A stretch of DNA of 64,000 bases from an uncultured Paracoccaceae bacterium (GTDB taxonomy: Bacteria > Pseudomonadota > Alphaproteobacteria > Rhodobacterales > Rhodobacteraceae): the NCBI GenBank assembly GCA_938002605.1, contig CALLAF010000017.1, forward strand, positions 101,261-165,260, given 5' to 3'. The notes under the pieces are model-generated. The model searched no databases and was not told where the DNA came from. It was given only the letters and a program-made list of their open reading frames with translations. Shown here piece by piece: positions 16,422 to 24,445 of the stretch (the first letter of the stretch is position 1; each line of letters opens with the position of its first letter). The translations under genes and the position numbers were made by a program.

Positions 16422-16883
16422 ATGGCCGTGCTAGACCTGCGGTTTCTGGGCGATGACGTTTTATACGCAGTGGCCGCGCCAGTTACGGGTTTTGACCCGG
16501 CGTTAGCGCAGCTCGCCAATGATATGTTGGACACGATGTATGCCGCGCCGGGGCGCGGATTGGCCGCACCGCAGGTGGGGGTAAGCCAGCGCATATTTGT
16601 GACGGACGTGACCTGGAAAGAGGCAAAGCCGACCCCGTTGGTGTTTGTGAACCCGCAGATCACAGCGCAATCAGACGAGACCAAGGTCGGCCCTGAAGGC
16701 TGTCTTTCCATCCCTGATCGTAGCTTTGACGTTTCGCGTCCTGTGTGGATTGACATGAAGTGGCAAGGTCTAAATGGCACCGAAAACTCAGCAAGGTTTG
16801 ACGGTATGCAGGCGATTTGTGCCTGTCATGAGCTGGACCATCTCAACGGCGTACTGATTACGCAATCGGGGCTAGAGACATGA
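16422..16883 (+). CDS. Second peptide deformylase-family protein, active-site residues retained
   Basis: A 153-residue paralogue 4 nt behind def. It keeps EGCLSIP (C94) and HELDHL (H136, E137, H140), so metal binding and catalysis are possible. Motif 1 is altered to GRGLAAPQV, and the Gln before the metal His is a Cys (CHELDH). It lacks the basic C-terminal helix of the first copy, which in other deformylases helps ribosome binding. A specialised deformylase is the best guess. Its stop overlaps the third gene as ATGA. Confidence 0.88.
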   Translation: MAVLDLRFLGDDVLYAVAAPVTGFDPALAQLANDMLDTMYAAPGRGLAAPQVGVSQRIFVTDVTWKEAKPTPLVFVNPQITAQSDETKVGPEGCLSIPDRSFDVSRPVWIDMKWQGLNGTENSARFDGMQAICACHELDHLNGVLITQSGLET

Positions 16884-17380
16884 TACACCGTCCTTATGTC
16901 GCTTGGCCAAACGTTGCATTACGTACCGCAGCCCAGCCTGTGCTTGAGATCACTGATGAAACCCGCGCGATCTGGGATGAGATGATTTTGGCCATGGACA
17001 CGATGCCCGGTGTTGGGCTTGCAGCGCCGCAACTTGGTATCGGACAAGCGCTTGCAGTCGTCGATGCGTCTGAGACACGCGGGCAGGCCGTGCGCATGGC
17101 GAACCCAGAAGTACTACATGCGAGCGTTTCGCTGCGAGATCACGAAGAAGGTTCGCCCAATTTACCCGGTGTCTGGGCTAAAATTTCGCGCCCACGTGCC
17201 GTTACAGTGCGGTTCTTGAATGAACATGGCGTGTCTGAGGACCGTGATTTTGTCGGCCTGTGGGCGACCTCTGTACAGCACCAAATCGATCATTTGGCGG
17301 GCAAGATGTTTTTTGATCATCTGACAAAGATGAAACGCGACATGTTGATCAAGAAAGCACGCAAGCTGAACCGGCAATAG
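16880..17380 (+). CDS. Third deformylase-family protein, catalytic residues lost
   Basis: A 166-residue paralogue translated from an ATG overlapping the previous stop. The fold motifs remain: GVGLAAPQL at 44-52, and HQIDHL near 134-139. The metal-ligand Cys of EGCLS is replaced by Ser (EGSPNLP, S92) and the catalytic Glu of HEIDH is Gln (Q135). By known deformylase chemistry it should not be active. The reading frame is intact, the basic C-terminal helix (KKARKLNRQ) is present, and the two metal His positions are kept, so it looks like a maintained pseudoenzyme and not a decaying gene. Confidence 0.85.
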   Translation: MIHRPYVAWPNVALRTAAQPVLEITDETRAIWDEMILAMDTMPGVGLAAPQLGIGQALAVVDASETRGQAVRMANPEVLHASVSLRDHEEGSPNLPGVWAKISRPRAVTVRFLNEHGVSEDRDFVGLWATSVQHQIDHLAGKMFFDHLTKMKRDMLIKKARKLNRQ

Positions 17381-17510
17381 GTGGGCGATCTACGCTTCAA
17401 TATTGAACTATTAGATCTATTGGTTAACGTAACGTCAGCGGTGTTTCCGCTTTGCGCGTCCCAAAAAGGGGCGAAACTCCATTGGAACAATAGTTTTGGG
17501 ATTAAAAGTG

Positions 17511-18263
17511 ATGCAATTTTTACGTCTATCAGTGGCGACTGGTCTGTGTGCTGCCAGTCTGAGCGCATGTAGCACCACAACTGAACCACCGGCGCAACAA
17601 GAGGTCGGAAGCGTGACGATGCGCACCGGGGATGCAGCGAATTACGAATACATCTACCAGCCGACGTCGGACCGTGTTCAGCGCTTGGTCCCAAATGCCG
17701 GGTGGTTTTACTATCCCGATTCGATTGCTGGCGTTCCCGCAGAGTTCAGCGTGTATTTGAATTCGACCGAAGGCTATCTTTTGCGCGGTACGGTTGACGG
17801 TGGCGAGGTGATCATCGCCGACAACGGTGCACAGTTAATACGCACGGGCACAACCGTTTTGCCGGACGGGAGCGAAACCGGTGCGGTTACATACGGCGGA
17901 ACCTACGGTGGCATCGTTGTCGAAGGTACACGTGATTTGAACCCTAGTTCAGTCACTGGCCTTGTTCAAATTGAGGTTGATTTTGGGGACTATGCTGTCT
18001 CAGGTGCTATTACAAACAGGGTACTAGATGAAACGATTGCCGCGAACGATATTGCGTTGGACTTAACCGGTTTGATTGATGGTGCGTTTGAAGGAACCAC
18101 GACCGGAGGTGATTTAAATACCGGCGGCTTGGTGGCGAACGCAGGCACCTATACAGGCCTGATCGTTGGACCAAACGGTGAGCACATCATTGGCGCAGTG
18201 ACGATAACGCACACAGGTGTCGATGATGTTATTGAGCAAGGCGGGATGATCTTATCCCAATAA
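17511..18263 (+). CDS. Secreted lipoprotein, transferrin-binding-like beta-barrel type
   Basis: A 250-residue protein beginning at the ATG at 17511. The N-terminus is a lipoprotein signal peptide with lipobox LSAC (C20). The mature part is rich in Gly, Thr and Val, with repeated short beta segments such as YGGTYGGIVVEGTRD, FGDYAVSGAITNRVL and GTYTGLIVGPNGEHIIGAV. This is the pattern of small eight-stranded barrels related to the C-lobe domain of TbpB-type surface lipoproteins. The ligand is unknown. It sits between the deformylase genes and fmt, with 70 nt before fmt. The family relation is a judgement from pattern, not a search. Confidence 0.72.
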   Translation: MQFLRLSVATGLCAASLSACSTTTEPPAQQEVGSVTMRTGDAANYEYIYQPTSDRVQRLVPNAGWFYYPDSIAGVPAEFSVYLNSTEGYLLRGTVDGGEVIIADNGAQLIRTGTTVLPDGSETGAVTYGGTYGGIVVEGTRDLNPSSVTGLVQIEVDFGDYAVSGAITNRVLDETIAANDIALDLTGLIDGAFEGTTTGGDLNTGGLVANAGTYTGLIVGPNGEHIIGAVTITHTGVDDVIEQGGMILSQ

Positions 18264-18333
18264 GATCGCATTGCTATTTGCAGCGGATCAGGAAGTGGCG
18301 TAGCTCTGACGCAAAGACAGACAGGGCTACGCG

Positions 18334-19233
18334 ATGAAAATTACCTTTATGGGAACGCCGGATTTTTCCGTACCGGTGCTGGATGCTTTGGTCGCGGCTG
18401 GTCATGAAATCGCTGCCGTCTATTGCCAACCGCCGCGCCCGGCGGGACGCGGAAAAAAGGATAGGCCAAGCCCTGTGCAAAATAGGGCAGAAGCACTGGG
18501 ACTTGAGGTGCGGTATCCGGTCTCTCTTAAATCTGCGGATGAACAGGCTTCTTTTGCGGCGTTGAACGCTGATATTGCTGTCGTTGTGGCCTATGGGCTG
18601 ATCTTGCCGCAGGTGATCTTGGATGCGCCGCGCCTTGGCTGTTTGAATATCCATGCCTCGCTTTTGCCGCGTTGGCGGGGTGCTGCGCCGATTCACCGTG
18701 CGATCATGGCGGGGGACGCACAGACAGGTGTTTGCATTATGCAGATGGAAGCCGGACTGGATACGGGGCCAGTTTTGCTGCGTGAAACGCTTGATATTGG
18801 CGCCGACGAAACGACCGGTGCATTGCATGACCGCCTGTCGGATTTGGGTGCCGCGTCAATTGTTAAAGCACTTGGTCAATTGGATCAGCTAACCCCGCAA
18901 ATTCAACCCGACGAAGGCGTGACCTATGCGGCCAAGATCGACAAGGCAGAAGCGCGCGTCGATTGGACAAAGCCAGCCACACAGGTTGACCGTTTGATCC
19001 GTGGTCTGTCCCCGTTTCCCGGCGCGTGGTGTGATGTTGCGGGTGAACGGGTTAAGCTGCTTGCCAGCATCTGCGCGGCTGGTGATGCTGCCCCGGGTAT
19101 CGTTCTTGATGGGTTTACTATCGCTTGTGGCACAGGGGCCGTGACGATCACGCGTGCTCAGCGTCAGGGCAAAAAAGCCATGTCAGCCGAAGACGTGTTG
19201 CGTGGGCTTGATCTGGGCGCACGGCTAGACTGA
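18334..19233 (+). CDS. fmt: Methionyl-tRNA formyltransferase
   Basis: A 299-residue cytosolic enzyme that formylates Met-tRNAfMet with 10-formyl-tetrahydrofolate. It has [12 protein letters not shown] at the N-terminus, [16 protein letters not shown] with the catalytic Asn-x-His region near residue 107, and GLDTGPVL with the active-site Asp near residue 144. The C-terminal tRNA-binding OB domain follows. Linkage with def genes upstream is classical, though here a lipoprotein gene is inserted between them. Confidence 0.96.
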   Translation: MKITFMGTPDFSVPVLDALVAAGHEIAAVYCQPPRPAGRGKKDRPSPVQNRAEALGLEVRYPVSLKSADEQASFAALNADIAVVVAYGLILPQVILDAPRLGCLNIHASLLPRWRGAAPIHRAIMAGDAQTGVCIMQMEAGLDTGPVLLRETLDIGADETTGALHDRLSDLGAASIVKALGQLDQLTPQIQPDEGVTYAAKIDKAEARVDWTKPATQVDRLIRGLSPFPGAWCDVAGERVKLLASICAAGDAAPGIVLDGFTIACGTGAVTITRAQRQGKKAMSAEDVLRGLDLGARLD

Positions 19234-19300
19234 CCAGAAATCGGGACTTGGTTTACCCTTCGTAATCGATATAGTTTCGCGACACGCGGGAGGATATCGC

Positions 19301-20110
19301 ATGAAAACCATACCAAATATTGGTTACGGAACCTGGAATAGACCGGGTGAAGCTGCCTATGACGGAACGCTAGCTGCGTTAGAGGCGGGCTACCGTCATA
19401 TTGACGGGGCTGAGGGATATGAGAACGAAGAACATGTTGGCCGCGCGATTGCAGATTTTGATCTGCCGCGTGAAGAGCTGTGGGTCACCACCAAAGTTGC
19501 CCCCGAAAGCTTTGGCCCTGGTCAGGTGCGTCCCCATGTCGAGGCATCGCTTGAAAAATTAGGCGTTGGCCCGGTGGATCTCTTGCTGCTGCATTATCCC
19601 TCGATCAACGATGAATTTGAAATCGAAGACTATATGGCCCAGTTTGCAGCGGTTTATGATGCTGGGTTGTGTCGCAATATCGGTGTGTCGAATTTCACGA
19701 AGCGCTACATGGACCGTGCCGTGGAACTACTTGGTGACCGGTCGATCCTGACAAATCAGGTCGAACTACATGTGTTTATGCAAAACGCGCCGATCGTCGA
19801 TTTTTGCCGAGCAAACGGCATCGCTCTAACAGCGTTTTCACCGCTTGCACGCGGGGCTGTGGCTGATGACCCTGTGCTGGCAGGGATCGCAGCGAACCAT
19901 GGGGCAACGGCCAGTCAGGTGGCGCTGGCATGGTTGTTGGCAGAAGGACACATCGTGATACCGTCTTCGGGGAACCCAGCACGCATCCGCGAAAACTTCG
20001 CCGCGGGACAGTTGCAGCTTTCGGCCGAAGAATTGCAGCAGATCGCGCAGCTTGAACGCGGTATGCGTTTGGTCAACGGGCCGTGGTGTCCAGTCTGGGA
20101 TATCACATGA
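19301..20110 (+). CDS. Aldo/keto reductase
   Basis: A 269-residue TIM-barrel NADPH-dependent oxidoreductase. The catalytic tetrad is recognisable: Asp in YRHIDGAE, Tyr in GYENEEHVG, Lys in VTTKVAP and His in LLLHYPS. The C-terminal IPSSGNPARIREN segment binds the cofactor phosphate. It resembles the DkgA/DkgB (2,5-diketo-D-gluconate reductase) branch, but the substrate cannot be told from sequence. A GGGAGGATATCGC ribosome site precedes the start, and the stop overlaps the next gene by ATGA. Confidence 0.88.
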   Translation: MKTIPNIGYGTWNRPGEAAYDGTLAALEAGYRHIDGAEGYENEEHVGRAIADFDLPREELWVTTKVAPESFGPGQVRPHVEASLEKLGVGPVDLLLLHYPSINDEFEIEDYMAQFAAVYDAGLCRNIGVSNFTKRYMDRAVELLGDRSILTNQVELHVFMQNAPIVDFCRANGIALTAFSPLARGAVADDPVLAGIAANHGATASQVALAWLLAEGHIVIPSSGNPARIRENFAAGQLQLSAEELQQIAQLERGMRLVNGPWCPVWDIT

Positions 20111-20535
20111 GCACCCCGCCTTTTTCTCTGGTCGGGATCGATCATGTTGTTTTCATCATTGATGACATGCCCAGGGCGCTTGCGTTTTATCACGATGTGC
20201 TGGGCTGTGTATCTGGCTATTCCTATCCATCGATGGGGATGGAGCAGGTCTGGGCGGGTGCTGCGTTGATTGTTTTGTGGGATGTAACGCATCCGGGCGC
20301 GTCAAGCGCGGTGCCGCCAGTGGCCGGTGGCCGCAATGTGGATCATGTGTGTATCGCGACGTCGCCATTTGCCCCGGCTGAAATGCGTGCGCATTTAGCA
20401 GCGCATGCGGTCACGATTGACCGCGAGGCGCAGCATGGTGGCGCGCGCGGTGTGGGCCATTCATTCTATATATTTGACCCGTTCGGAAATAAGCTTGAGA
20501 TAAAAGGTCCCGCTGAATATCCGGATGGGAGATAG
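20107..20535 (+). CDS. VOC (glyoxalase/dioxygenase fold) protein
   Basis: A 142-residue single VOC unit pair. GIDHVVFIIDDMPRALAFY is the typical first beta-alpha motif with metal His, and VGHSFYIFDPFGNKLEIKG is the second, with the Glu ligand. NVDHVCI provides the other conserved His. Such proteins include glyoxalases, fosfomycin-resistance thiol transferases and dioxygenases; nothing here decides among them. The ATG at 20107 overlaps the aldo/keto reductase stop, so the two enzymes are probably made together. A strong terminator follows. Confidence 0.82.
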   Translation: MSTPPFSLVGIDHVVFIIDDMPRALAFYHDVLGCVSGYSYPSMGMEQVWAGAALIVLWDVTHPGASSAVPPVAGGRNVDHVCIATSPFAPAEMRAHLAAHAVTIDREAQHGGARGVGHSFYIFDPFGNKLEIKGPAEYPDGR

Positions 20536-20552
20536 GTCGGGGTCATAAAAAC

Positions 20553-20596
20553 GGTCTGCGGGGAAACTGAGATCCCCCGCAGACCTTTGTTTTTAG
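20553..20596. terminator. Bidirectional intrinsic terminator
   Basis: A perfect 11-bp stem, GGTCTGCGGGG/CCCCGCAGACC (20553-20563 with 20575-20585), followed by TTTGTTTTT on the plus strand. It separates the convergent VOC gene and the TRAP-type binding protein gene; its T-run overlaps the last codons of the minus-strand gene. Confidence 0.85.
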
Positions 20597-21792
20597 TTCG
20601 TTTGCGCAATCGTATCTTGCAGCAGGTCGTAGATTTCTTGCGCAGGCAGACCTGCAGCAGTGCTATCTGCGATCCATTTTGCTGCAGTGGGTTCAGCAAC
20701 ATTCGCAATGATTGATGACATGATTTCTTGGTTAATGGTCAATTCCATAATCCCACGCTCACGCAATGCAGGTAGCCAAGCATCCATCGTCTTACCGTTA
20801 TAGCTCGCAAGGTAGTGGTCGATAGCACCGTCAATAGACGACATCAGTGCGTCACGGAATTCAGGGCTGAGGCTGTTTAGCGCGTCTGTATTTGCAACCA
20901 CTGGGCAGTTAACGGTGCCGGGGTTGAGGTTTGTTGTCCACCAAGTGGCGTTATCGACGGTGCCAAATGCCATATGCGCGTGCGGTGCAAAGCTCACGGC
21001 GTCGACGTAGCCAGTTTCCATTGCGCGCGCTACTTCCGGTGCTGGAATGTTTGCAACGATGCCACCCAAAGACGCGATCGTGTCACCAATACCGCCTGTC
21101 GCACGAATATTCATCCCCTCAAAGCTGGCAAGCGATGTTGGCGGAAAGCCAGCGCCGATCAAGTTCTGCTGCGGCAATGGGGTCGGCATGAGAATAGTGG
21201 CATTCCAGCGTGCGAGATCTTCCTTTACGGCAGGATGGTCATAAACGGCCAGCGAAACAGCAACCTCTTGCTCAAGCGTTTCTACGCCAAGAAATGGTAA
21301 TTCGAGAACCATAAGGGATGGGTTCTTTTCGGGGTGATAACCTGCGCAAAACTGTGCCATCTCGAAATCACCTGCGGCGATTCCATCCAAGTTACGGTTA
21401 CTTTGGGCCAACCCGCCGTAATCGATGTTCAAAGTGAATTCGCCACCCGTTTTTTCGGAAACCAATTCTGCAAGCTTTTCGACACCCTCAGTGAAGGCGC
21501 GCGGGCGTCCCCAAACTGAAACATCCCAAGTGACAGGACCAGCCTGAGCGCTTGGGCAGGCGTTGCCAGCGCAATCGACCTGATCGGCGGCGACCCGAAT
21601 TGGACCGAAGCCAGATTCAATGACATAGTTTCCGTCTACGAAGTCGAGAAGCTCGCCAGTGATGTTGATTGCACCGTCGTGCGACGTCAGTGTGACATCT
21701 TCAGCGATGGCAAGCGTTGGGGCCGCCAAAGTGGCGATTGCGAGGATGGATGACGCCATCAGACGCTGTGTGCATGTGGATAAATAGTTCAT
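20593..21792 (-). CDS. Orphan TRAP-type (DctP-like) substrate-binding protein with extra N-terminal domain
   Basis: A 399-residue exported protein from the ATG at 21792. It has a signal peptide ending ALA-type near residue 30 (TLAIA), then a short domain (about 31-80) starting DVTLTSHDGAINITGELL and ending with two cysteines (VDCAGNAC), then a DctP-like solute-binding domain (VWGRPRAFTEGVEKLAELV, ELPFLGVETLEQEV, MNIRATGGIGDTI). The N-terminal module also occurs on other Rhodobacterales periplasmic binding proteins as far as I recall. No DctQ or DctM membrane subunits are present nearby, so it must work with a distant transporter or as a sensor partner. It is divergent from the creatinase-like gene, with 294 nt between. 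Confidence 0.8.
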   Translation of the reverse strand: MNYLSTCTQRLMASSILAIATLAAPTLAIAEDVTLTSHDGAINITGELLDFVDGNYVIESGFGPIRVAADQVDCAGNACPSAQAGPVTWDVSVWGRPRAFTEGVEKLAELVSEKTGGEFTLNIDYGGLAQSNRNLDGIAAGDFEMAQFCAGYHPEKNPSLMVLELPFLGVETLEQEVAVSLAVYDHPAVKEDLARWNATILMPTPLPQQNLIGAGFPPTSLASFEGMNIRATGGIGDTIASLGGIVANIPAPEVARAMETGYVDAVSFAPHAHMAFGTVDNATWWTTNLNPGTVNCPVVANTDALNSLSPEFRDALMSSIDGAIDHYLASYNGKTMDAWLPALRERGIMELTINQEIMSSIIANVAEPTAAKWIADSTAAGLPAQEIYDLLQDTIAQTN

Positions 21793-21937
21793 GAAACTAA
21801 CTTCTACCTTCTGTCTTTGTTCTTGCTCCCGCATCTCAAGCCCGAGCGCCGCGAGATACCGACAATCTACCAATGATGCTTAAGTTGTAGTCGATACGGT
21901 GACAATTTGACAAAAAAAAGACCGTAACAAAGTTTTT

Positions 21938-21949
21938 AATTACGTAATT
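21938..21949. promoter_or_regulatory. Perfect palindrome in divergent intergenic region
   Basis: AATTACGTAATT is a perfect 12-bp palindrome in the AT-rich 294-nt space between the orphan binding protein gene (minus) and the creatinase-like gene (plus). A TTGACA element lies at 21907-21912. Its position suits an operator for a dimeric regulator acting on one or both genes. No regulator gene is adjacent. Confidence 0.3.
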
Positions 21950-22086
21950 TATGCTGAATACGCCCCTGATGGCGATATTTATTGATTTGTTATGGCCGCA
22001 TCCCTACCGATTCACAGGCAACGATGGCGTCGTTGTGATTCTTTTTTGATGTCCTGAACGCCGGGACCTTTTTACGAGGGTCTGAC

Positions 22087-23292
22087 ATGACGACACGTCC
22101 CCAATTTTACCGTTTTCACCAAGGCGCCCAAGTGCTGCCTTTTGCCCCTGCTGAATATGAGGCACGCCTTGCAGCTTTACGTCAAACGATGAACTCACTT
22201 GGCGTTGAAGCCGCCGTTTTCACCTCGATGCACAATATCGCCTATTATTCAGGCTTTCTTTATTGTGCCTTTGGCCGCCCATACGGTTTGGTCGTGACCG
22301 ACACAGATTGCGTTACCATCAGCGCGGGCATTGATGCCGCGCAGCCTTGGCGGCGCTGCTATGGCGACAACATCACCTATACCGATTGGGAGCGTGACAA
22401 TTATTGGCGCGCTATTCTGTCGGTCACTGGTACTGGCCGCCATGTCGGTTTTGAGGCCGATCATTTGAGCATGCTGCAGCATGGCAAGCTCACTTCTTTC
22501 ATGGCCCCATCCGCCGTAACAGATATTGCGCCCGCGACAATGCTCCAGCGCATGCATAAATCGCAGGCCGAATTGGAGTTGATCCGCGCCGGTGCCGCAG
22601 TCGCGGATGTTGGCGGCTTTGCAATCCGAGATGCGGTCAAGCCGGGCACGCGCGAAATTGATGTCGCGATGGCGGGCCGTGACGCGATGGAAATGGAAAT
22701 CGCCAAACAATTCCCGGATGCAGAATACCGTGATACCTGGGTGTGGTTTCAGTCGGGGATCAACACCGATGGCGCACATAACCCGGTCACTTCACGTGTG
22801 TTGCAGCGCGGGGATATTCTATCGCTAAACACATTTCCGATGATTTCGGGCTACTATACCGCGCTTGAACGGACCTTGTTCGTGGGCGAAGTCGATGACG
22901 CCAGCCGCGCCATCTGGGATGCCAACGTTGCCGCCCATGAATACGGGATGTCATTGCTGGTTCCGGGCGCCTCTTGCGCAGAGGTAACACACAAGATCAA
23001 CGCCTTCTTTGAAGAACGCGATCTGCTGCAATACCGCACCTTTGGATATGGGCATTCGTTCGGGGTGCTGTCGCATTATTACGGGCGCGAACCGGGGCTT
23101 GAATTGCGCGAAGATATCGACACCGTGCTTGAACCCGGCATGGTGATCTCGATGGAGCCAATGTTGACCATTCCCGAAGGTGCACCGGGCGCAGGCGGTT
23201 ACCGCGAACATGATATCTTGTTCATCACCGATCAAGGGAACGAAGACATCACGCAATATCCGTATGGCCCTGATTTTAACGTTGTTGGATAG
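22087..23292 (+). CDS. Creatinase-like M24 family amidinohydrolase
   Basis: A 401-residue pita-bread fold protein. It tracks Pseudomonas creatinase along its whole length: YYSGFLYCAFGRPYGLVV, QPWRRCYGDNI, YTDWERDNYW, the TWVWFQSGINTDGAHNPV segment containing the creatinase catalytic His, then FGYGHSFGVLSHYYGREPG and SMEPM. Creatinase hydrolyses creatine to sarcosine and urea without metal; the M24 peptidase metal ligands are not all kept. The lack of a complete metalloprotease site and the strong motif match favour creatinase over Xaa-Pro dipeptidase. No creatininase or sarcosine oxidase genes are next to it. A GAGGGTCTGAC site precedes the ATG. Confidence 0.85.
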   Translation: MTTRPQFYRFHQGAQVLPFAPAEYEARLAALRQTMNSLGVEAAVFTSMHNIAYYSGFLYCAFGRPYGLVVTDTDCVTISAGIDAAQPWRRCYGDNITYTDWERDNYWRAILSVTGTGRHVGFEADHLSMLQHGKLTSFMAPSAVTDIAPATMLQRMHKSQAELELIRAGAAVADVGGFAIRDAVKPGTREIDVAMAGRDAMEMEIAKQFPDAEYRDTWVWFQSGINTDGAHNPVTSRVLQRGDILSLNTFPMISGYYTALERTLFVGEVDDASRAIWDANVAAHEYGMSLLVPGASCAEVTHKINAFFEERDLLQYRTFGYGHSFGVLSHYYGREPGLELREDIDTVLEPGMVISMEPMLTIPEGAPGAGGYREHDILFITDQGNEDITQYPYGPDFNVVG

Positions 23293-23307
23293 CGACGTTC
23301 GATGACC

Positions 23308-23354
23308 AATTTAGTATCGGCGAGGTAGGTTTCAAATGCTGCCGGTACTAAATT
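23308..23354 (+). terminator. Possible terminator hairpin after the creatinase-like gene
   Basis: AATTTAGTATC at 23308-23318 pairs imperfectly with GGTACTAAATT at 23344-23354 (nine consecutive pairs) around a 25-nt loop. It lies 15 nt after the creatinase-like stop. There is no T-run, so termination is uncertain. The rest of the 231-nt gap to the L,D-transpeptidase shows nothing else that I can support. Confidence 0.3.
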
Positions 23355-23523
23355 CTCTAGCTGGAAACTTTGGCAACGGTCCGGACATTAACGCATCAGC
23401 GCGTTGACCAGACATTGCGCGATTGTCACGATTTGTCATGCTATCGCGAGAATCTGCTTGCGGCTATTTTGTCTTCCTAGGCCAGGGTGTTAAGACGGGT
23501 GAAGCGAAATACTAGGTGATTAC

Positions 23524-24315
23524 ATGCAACCCATGACGATTCTTTCCCGCCGCGCATTTGGTGCGATGATGTTGGCCAGCACCGCCGCGGCCTGTTCACC
23601 ACAATTATCTGAAGATGAGGCGATGCCTCAGCCCGGAGACTTTGTCGAGGGTTACGGCCCGATCGAAGATGCTGGGTACCGCTTGCCGGGCATCCCGTCA
23701 GAGTATCTGCAAGGGGTAAATCGCCGGGTTTCAGGGATATATAATGGGGAACAGCCTGGCAATACGCTCGACGTAGATCCTTATGCGAAATTCTTGTACC
23801 ACGTGCGCGAAGATGGGACGACGACACGCTACCCTGTCGGCGTAGGCCGCGCTGGCAAATCGATCCGCGGGAACGCGACCATTCGTATTAAGCGGCAGTG
23901 GCCCGGCTGGACACCAACCGCGAACATGCTGCGCACCGAACCCGAAGTATATGGCGATCTGGCCGCGGGCATTCCGGGGGGGCTACGCAGCCCGCTAGGT
24001 GCGCGCGCGCTCTATTTGTTCCGCGGGTCACGCGACACCTATTACCGCATCCACGGGACAAACGACCTTGAATCTATTGGGAACTCTGGGTCTGCGGGCT
24101 GTATTCGGATGTTTAATCAAGACGTCATCCACCTTTTCGATCAGATCGAAGTACCGATGAAGGTCCATATTCGCGGCCCTGAGGAATCGATGCGGGTTGA
24201 CCCAGAGAATTATGAGCGCGGCATTGAATTGCCACCAAAGATTATTCCGGCCGAAGATTTGCTTGGTGAAGAAGCCGCAGCGCTTGATCACCCGCCGATT
24301 TTTGACGACGCATAA
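23524..24315 (+). CDS. L,D-transpeptidase (YkuD), probable Tat-exported lipoprotein
   Basis: A 263-residue protein. The N-terminus has a twin-arginine SRRAFG motif, a hydrophobic stretch and a lipobox TAAAC with C24, suggesting Tat export and lipid anchoring. The YkuD domain spans about 85-215 with RIHGTN (H177) and SAGCIRM (catalytic C193). It forms or exchanges 3-3 cross-links in peptidoglycan or attaches proteins to it. The C-terminal 45 residues are acidic and Pro-rich with no known domain. It lies 130 nt upstream of the unknown eight-gene operon in the same direction; a common promoter is possible but not shown. Confidence 0.88.
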   Translation: MQPMTILSRRAFGAMMLASTAAACSPQLSEDEAMPQPGDFVEGYGPIEDAGYRLPGIPSEYLQGVNRRVSGIYNGEQPGNTLDVDPYAKFLYHVREDGTTTRYPVGVGRAGKSIRGNATIRIKRQWPGWTPTANMLRTEPEVYGDLAAGIPGGLRSPLGARALYLFRGSRDTYYRIHGTNDLESIGNSGSAGCIRMFNQDVIHLFDQIEVPMKVHIRGPEESMRVDPENYERGIELPPKIIPAEDLLGEEAAALDHPPIFDDA

Positions 24316-24445
24316 GTGCTTTATTTTACGCGCTGGTCTTGTAAGAATTCATATCGAAAAGATGCGCACCGTCAGGAGCGCATTTGAAAATTGACGTTGG
24401 CGTACTTATGTAACTGTTAACGCATAATAAACGAGGGATATTTTA

